From the IMG/VR virus record IMGVR_UViG_3300030101_002237, positions 1 to 32,094 of that record: a DNA stretch of 32,094 nucleotides; one strand, given 5' to 3'. Below, one piece after another: positions 29,989-32,094 of the stretch (position 1 is the first letter of the stretch; every line of letters begins with the position of its first letter). The translations under genes were made by a program, and so were the position numbers. The stretch comes from a virus. A model generated the notes under the pieces. The model was not told the DNA's origin and ran no database searches. It saw only the letters and a program-made list of their open reading frames with translations.

Positions 29989-30279
29989 TCATATGACCAT
30001 CCACCAAGCTATAGCAGTTTCTACGATAATATCCGCAATAGTATTATATGCCCATCGTCTTTTGCTGCCATATGGTTTCCAATTTTCTATGTAATATTCA
30101 AATACTTCCCATAGTACGCCAATAATAAACACACCCATGACACACCAGAAGTTTGTCCAACCCCACCATTGGAATACTTTACATAGAAATGCACCAGCGG
30201 CAATATGGTATGCGGTCCAACCATCTAACTGCCCAGTCTTGAGTTGCCATGATACTAGTCTTGATAGCGGACTTTTCAT
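29989..30279 (-). CDS. Integral membrane protein
   Basis: 96 residues, Trp-rich, with two or three hydrophobic helices (AYHIAAGAFLCKVFQWWG; FWCVMGVFIIGVLWEVFEYY; NTIADIIVETAIAWWMVI). Conserved-looking acidic residues in WEVFEYYIENWKPYG and NTIADI recall VanZ-like proteins, weakly. In phages such proteins often lie in lysis regions. ATGA overlap with the upstream gene. Confidence 0.6.
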   Translation of the reverse strand: MKSPLSRLVSWQLKTGQLDGWTAYHIAAGAFLCKVFQWWGWTNFWCVMGVFIIGVLWEVFEYYIENWKPYGSKRRWAYNTIADIIVETAIAWWMVI

Positions 30280-30566
30280 CGATTGACTACCTTGTTTTCA
30301 ATAATTTTATGTTTTACAATATCAATGCGCCCATGATTATCTGAATCTTTCAAAGATTCGCACTGTTTTACGTACTCTTCTTCGATCGTTTTGAAGCTGT
30401 CTGATCTTTTAATTATCTCCTCACCAACGCGTAAAAAATACTTTTTACTGTTTGGATAGGTTAACGAGAATAGTGTACCATCATTTAGCTTTAAATTTTT
30501 AATCATGCCTTGCTTGCTATTCAAGTGGATCACAACATCATTATCATGGGCGCATCTAATAATCAT
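30276..30566 (-). CDS. Hypothetical protein
   Basis: 96 residues. Strand-rich start (MIIRCAHDNDVVIHLNSKQG, LKLNDGTLFSLTY), then charged helices with a Cys at about residue 69. No family recognised. TAATG and ATGA coupling with neighbours. Confidence 0.6.
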   Translation of the reverse strand: MIIRCAHDNDVVIHLNSKQGMIKNLKLNDGTLFSLTYPNSKKYFLRVGEEIIKRSDSFKTIEEEYVKQCESLKDSDNHGRIDIVKHKIIENKVVNR

Positions 30567-30820
30567 TAGTCGTTCTCATCTCCTGGGTCATGCGGTGAAT
30601 GGTCTTTTGATTTTGCAAGTGATTCTTCTAGTATTCTTACAAATCCATCTCTACTCACTCCAAGCTGTTCTTGAATAAAGTTATTACTATTGATTTTGTC
30701 ATCAATGTTTTTCAAATGTAAGTACAGTCTTTTTTGCTCGTCATTAAAGTCCTTATTGACATCATACTCGACACCATTAAGAGTTAGAATAACTGGCGAT
30801 TGTTTTTCTTTTTTAGCCAT
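30566..30820 (-). CDS. Small protein next to tail fibre (DUF6447-like)
   Basis: 84 residues, ribosome site AGGAG 6 nt upstream. The pattern ILTLNGVEYDVNKDFNDEQK, YLHLKNIDDKINSNNFIQEQ, then a short C-terminal acidic tail resembles small proteins (DUF6447 type, from memory) encoded beside tail fibres in cyanophages and other marine phages. It starts 20 bp after the fibre stop. Possibly a fibre assembly helper. Confidence 0.65.
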   Translation of the reverse strand: MAKKEKQSPVILTLNGVEYDVNKDFNDEQKRLYLHLKNIDDKINSNNFIQEQLGVSRDGFVRILEESLAKSKDHSPHDPGDEND

Positions 30821-30840
30821 TATTTTCTCCTGTTAGTTAA

Positions 30841-32094
30841 TTATTTCTTTTCTAATTCTTCTACTCTTGCAGATAATTCTTGTACTGCTTTTACCAGTAA
30901 TGGAACAAGTTTAGATTGGTCAATTCCTTGTGGGTCTATGTCACCGTTATCATCAACTGCATCTTTATCACCACTAATTGCTTCAGGTACAATTTCTGCA
31001 ACCTCGTGGGCAAAAAATCCATCTACAGTTTTATCTTTATCTGCTTTAAAATTGAATCTGTAAGGTTTTAATTTGCCAAGTCTTTTTAGTGCATCTGGCA
31101 TTGTAACTTCATTCTCTTTAAGTCTATAATCAGATGATGTATTAAATTGGGTTGCAGAGCCAGTTGTTTTAATAGTACCAACATTACCATTGGCATTAAA
31201 AAAATTCATTCTGGTGTCTAATGAAGTACCATCTCCTCCAATATCAACTTGTCCGTGTGAAGAGCCGTGTATTCTTACAAATTTAGTTCCAGAGCTATCA
31301 TTTGCTCCAAACAATGCTCCATTTGTATCAATATCTGCATTAGTAATATCTATTGCACTGCAATGAACTGTAGCACCACTATCTGATGCCATATAAACAT
31401 CAGTTATATCTGAATTACCAATTGTTGCTTTATTTGCACCAACCCCTGTCACCCCATATCCTAATACTATTTCATTACCTGAATCTATAGCACTAATATC
31501 TGAATCCGCTCCAACAATAACATTTTGAACACCAGCTGTAATATTAAACCCAGAAGAAGTACCGACTGCAACATTAGAATCTCCTGTAGTAACTTTAGTT
31601 AATGAACTCCATCCAACTGCTGTATTAAAGTTTGCACCATTCATAGGAGCATCTAATGAATAATTTCCAATACCTACATTTTGTTGACAAACTGCTGTAG
31701 TCCAAGTTCCACCACCAGCATCAAATCCAAGAAAAGTATTGTCATTAGAGTTATTTACAGTTACCCCACCATTTCCATCCATTGCCCCATTACCAATGGC
31801 AATATTTCTATTGCCTATCGTATGACCTAACAGGGCATCTTTACCTATGGCTAAATTATTTGCTCCTGAAGTCAAAGATGTAAGGGCTGAATAACCTATT
31901 GCCACAGTCCCAGTAGCGGCAGTAGTAACATTTCCAGTCCCAATAGCATTTACACCAACAGCAACCATCTTAGTTCCAGAAACAGATACGGCTCCAGCAT
32001 TCATTCCTATAAAAGTATTTTCTGAACCATCTTGCATCTCTAGTCCAGTTTGCCTACCATAGAAACTATTACTATCTCCAGAAGTTAAACTATG
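30841..32094 (-). CDS. Tail fibre protein, C-terminal part with peptidase S74 chaperone (cut by window end)
   Basis: Open from the window edge to TAA 30841, about 417 residues. The first part consists of YadA-like repeats (TGDSNSFYG; NTFIGMNAG; NNLAIGKDALLG; TGDSNVAVGTSSGFNIT). The last 98 residues are the intramolecular chaperone: SDYRLKENE with Ser (31134-31132) and Lys five residues later as the self-cleavage pair, GFFAHEVAEIVPEAISG, and a C-terminal coiled coil LVKAVQELSARVEELEKK. This domain trimerises and cuts itself off to leave a mature fibre. Very probably the same gene as 1-1799. Confidence 0.88.
   Translation of the reverse strand, partial: HSLTSGDSNSFYGRQTGLEMQDGSENTFIGMNAGAVSVSGTKMVAVGVNAIGTGNVTTAATGTVAIGYSALTSLTSGANNLAIGKDALLGHTIGNRNIAIGNGAMDGNGGVTVNNSNDNTFLGFDAGGGTWTTAVCQQNVGIGNYSLDAPMNGANFNTAVGWSSLTKVTTGDSNVAVGTSSGFNITAGVQNVIVGADSDISAIDSGNEIVLGYGVTGVGANKATIGNSDITDVYMASDSGATVHCSAIDITNADIDTNGALFGANDSSGTKFVRIHGSSHGQVDIGGDGTSLDTRMNFFNANGNVGTIKTTGSATQFNTSSDYRLKENEVTMPDALKRLGKLKPYRFNFKADKDKTVDGFFAHEVAEIVPEAISGDKDAVDDNGDIDPQGIDQSKLVPLLVKAVQELSARVEELEKK

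Noticed and set aside
1-32094. CRISPR array, insertion sequence, integrase or tRNA genes
   Set aside because: Looked for spaced repeats, transposase/recombinase motifs and cloverleaf signatures; none were convincing. The 9-bp repeats at 11318-11446 are too short and closely spaced for CRISPR.

Overview
The window is almost certainly a nearly complete genome of a tailed double-stranded DNA phage (Caudoviricetes, siphovirus-like: tail tube, tail chaperones and a tape-measure protein of about 600 residues). It looks like an uncultured aquatic phage. The base composition is AT-rich, genes are tightly packed with ATGA/TAATG overlaps, and there are YadA-like repeats plus a peptidase S74 tail fibre and a set of tiny Lys/Arg-rich proteins of the kind seen in marine phages. 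Good AAGGAG ribosome sites and sigma70-like promoters suggest a host with normal Shine-Dalgarno use (for example a Proteobacterium), but the sequence does not name the host. No integrase, tRNA, DNA polymerase or RNA polymerase was seen. Both window ends lie in the same minus-strand tail-fibre gene, so the molecule is probably circular or circularly permuted and the contig broke inside that repeat-rich gene.

Layout. Minus strand, 8454 down to 1: HTH regulator, TerS, TerL, portal, two minor head proteins, scaffold, major capsid protein, hairpin terminator, three small genes and the start of the tail fibre. If the circle closes, the fibre continues at 32094 and ends at 30841. Next come small genes, membrane and lysis candidates (29040-30279), five tiny basic proteins (27860-28862), a lysozyme-like protein, the neck and tail genes (head-tail adaptor, tail terminator, tail tube, tail chaperones with a -1 frameshift site, tape measure) and two large tail proteins (down to 18802). 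Minus strand, 18746 down to 11464: a leaderless XRE-type repressor behind a palindromic operator, then a replication/recombination operon with an SSB, four PD-(D/E)XK nuclease-like proteins, a C5 cytosine methyltransferase and a primase-helicase.

Plus strand, 8742-10930: a short, very AT-rich early operon of small unknown genes with repeated leader/RBS cassettes. It contains a convincing type I hammerhead ribozyme (10493-10554) between two genes and ends at a strong terminator. Between this operon and the primase-helicase lies a cluster of about eight GGAGAATWT-type repeats in both orientations (11318-11446), a candidate replication origin or protein-binding array.

How it works together (inference): the XRE repressor binds GTGTTGACA-type sites at its own promoter and at the divergent control region 8455-8773, balancing early plus-strand expression against the late minus-strand structural genes. 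Replication uses the host polymerase with a phage primase-helicase and SSB.
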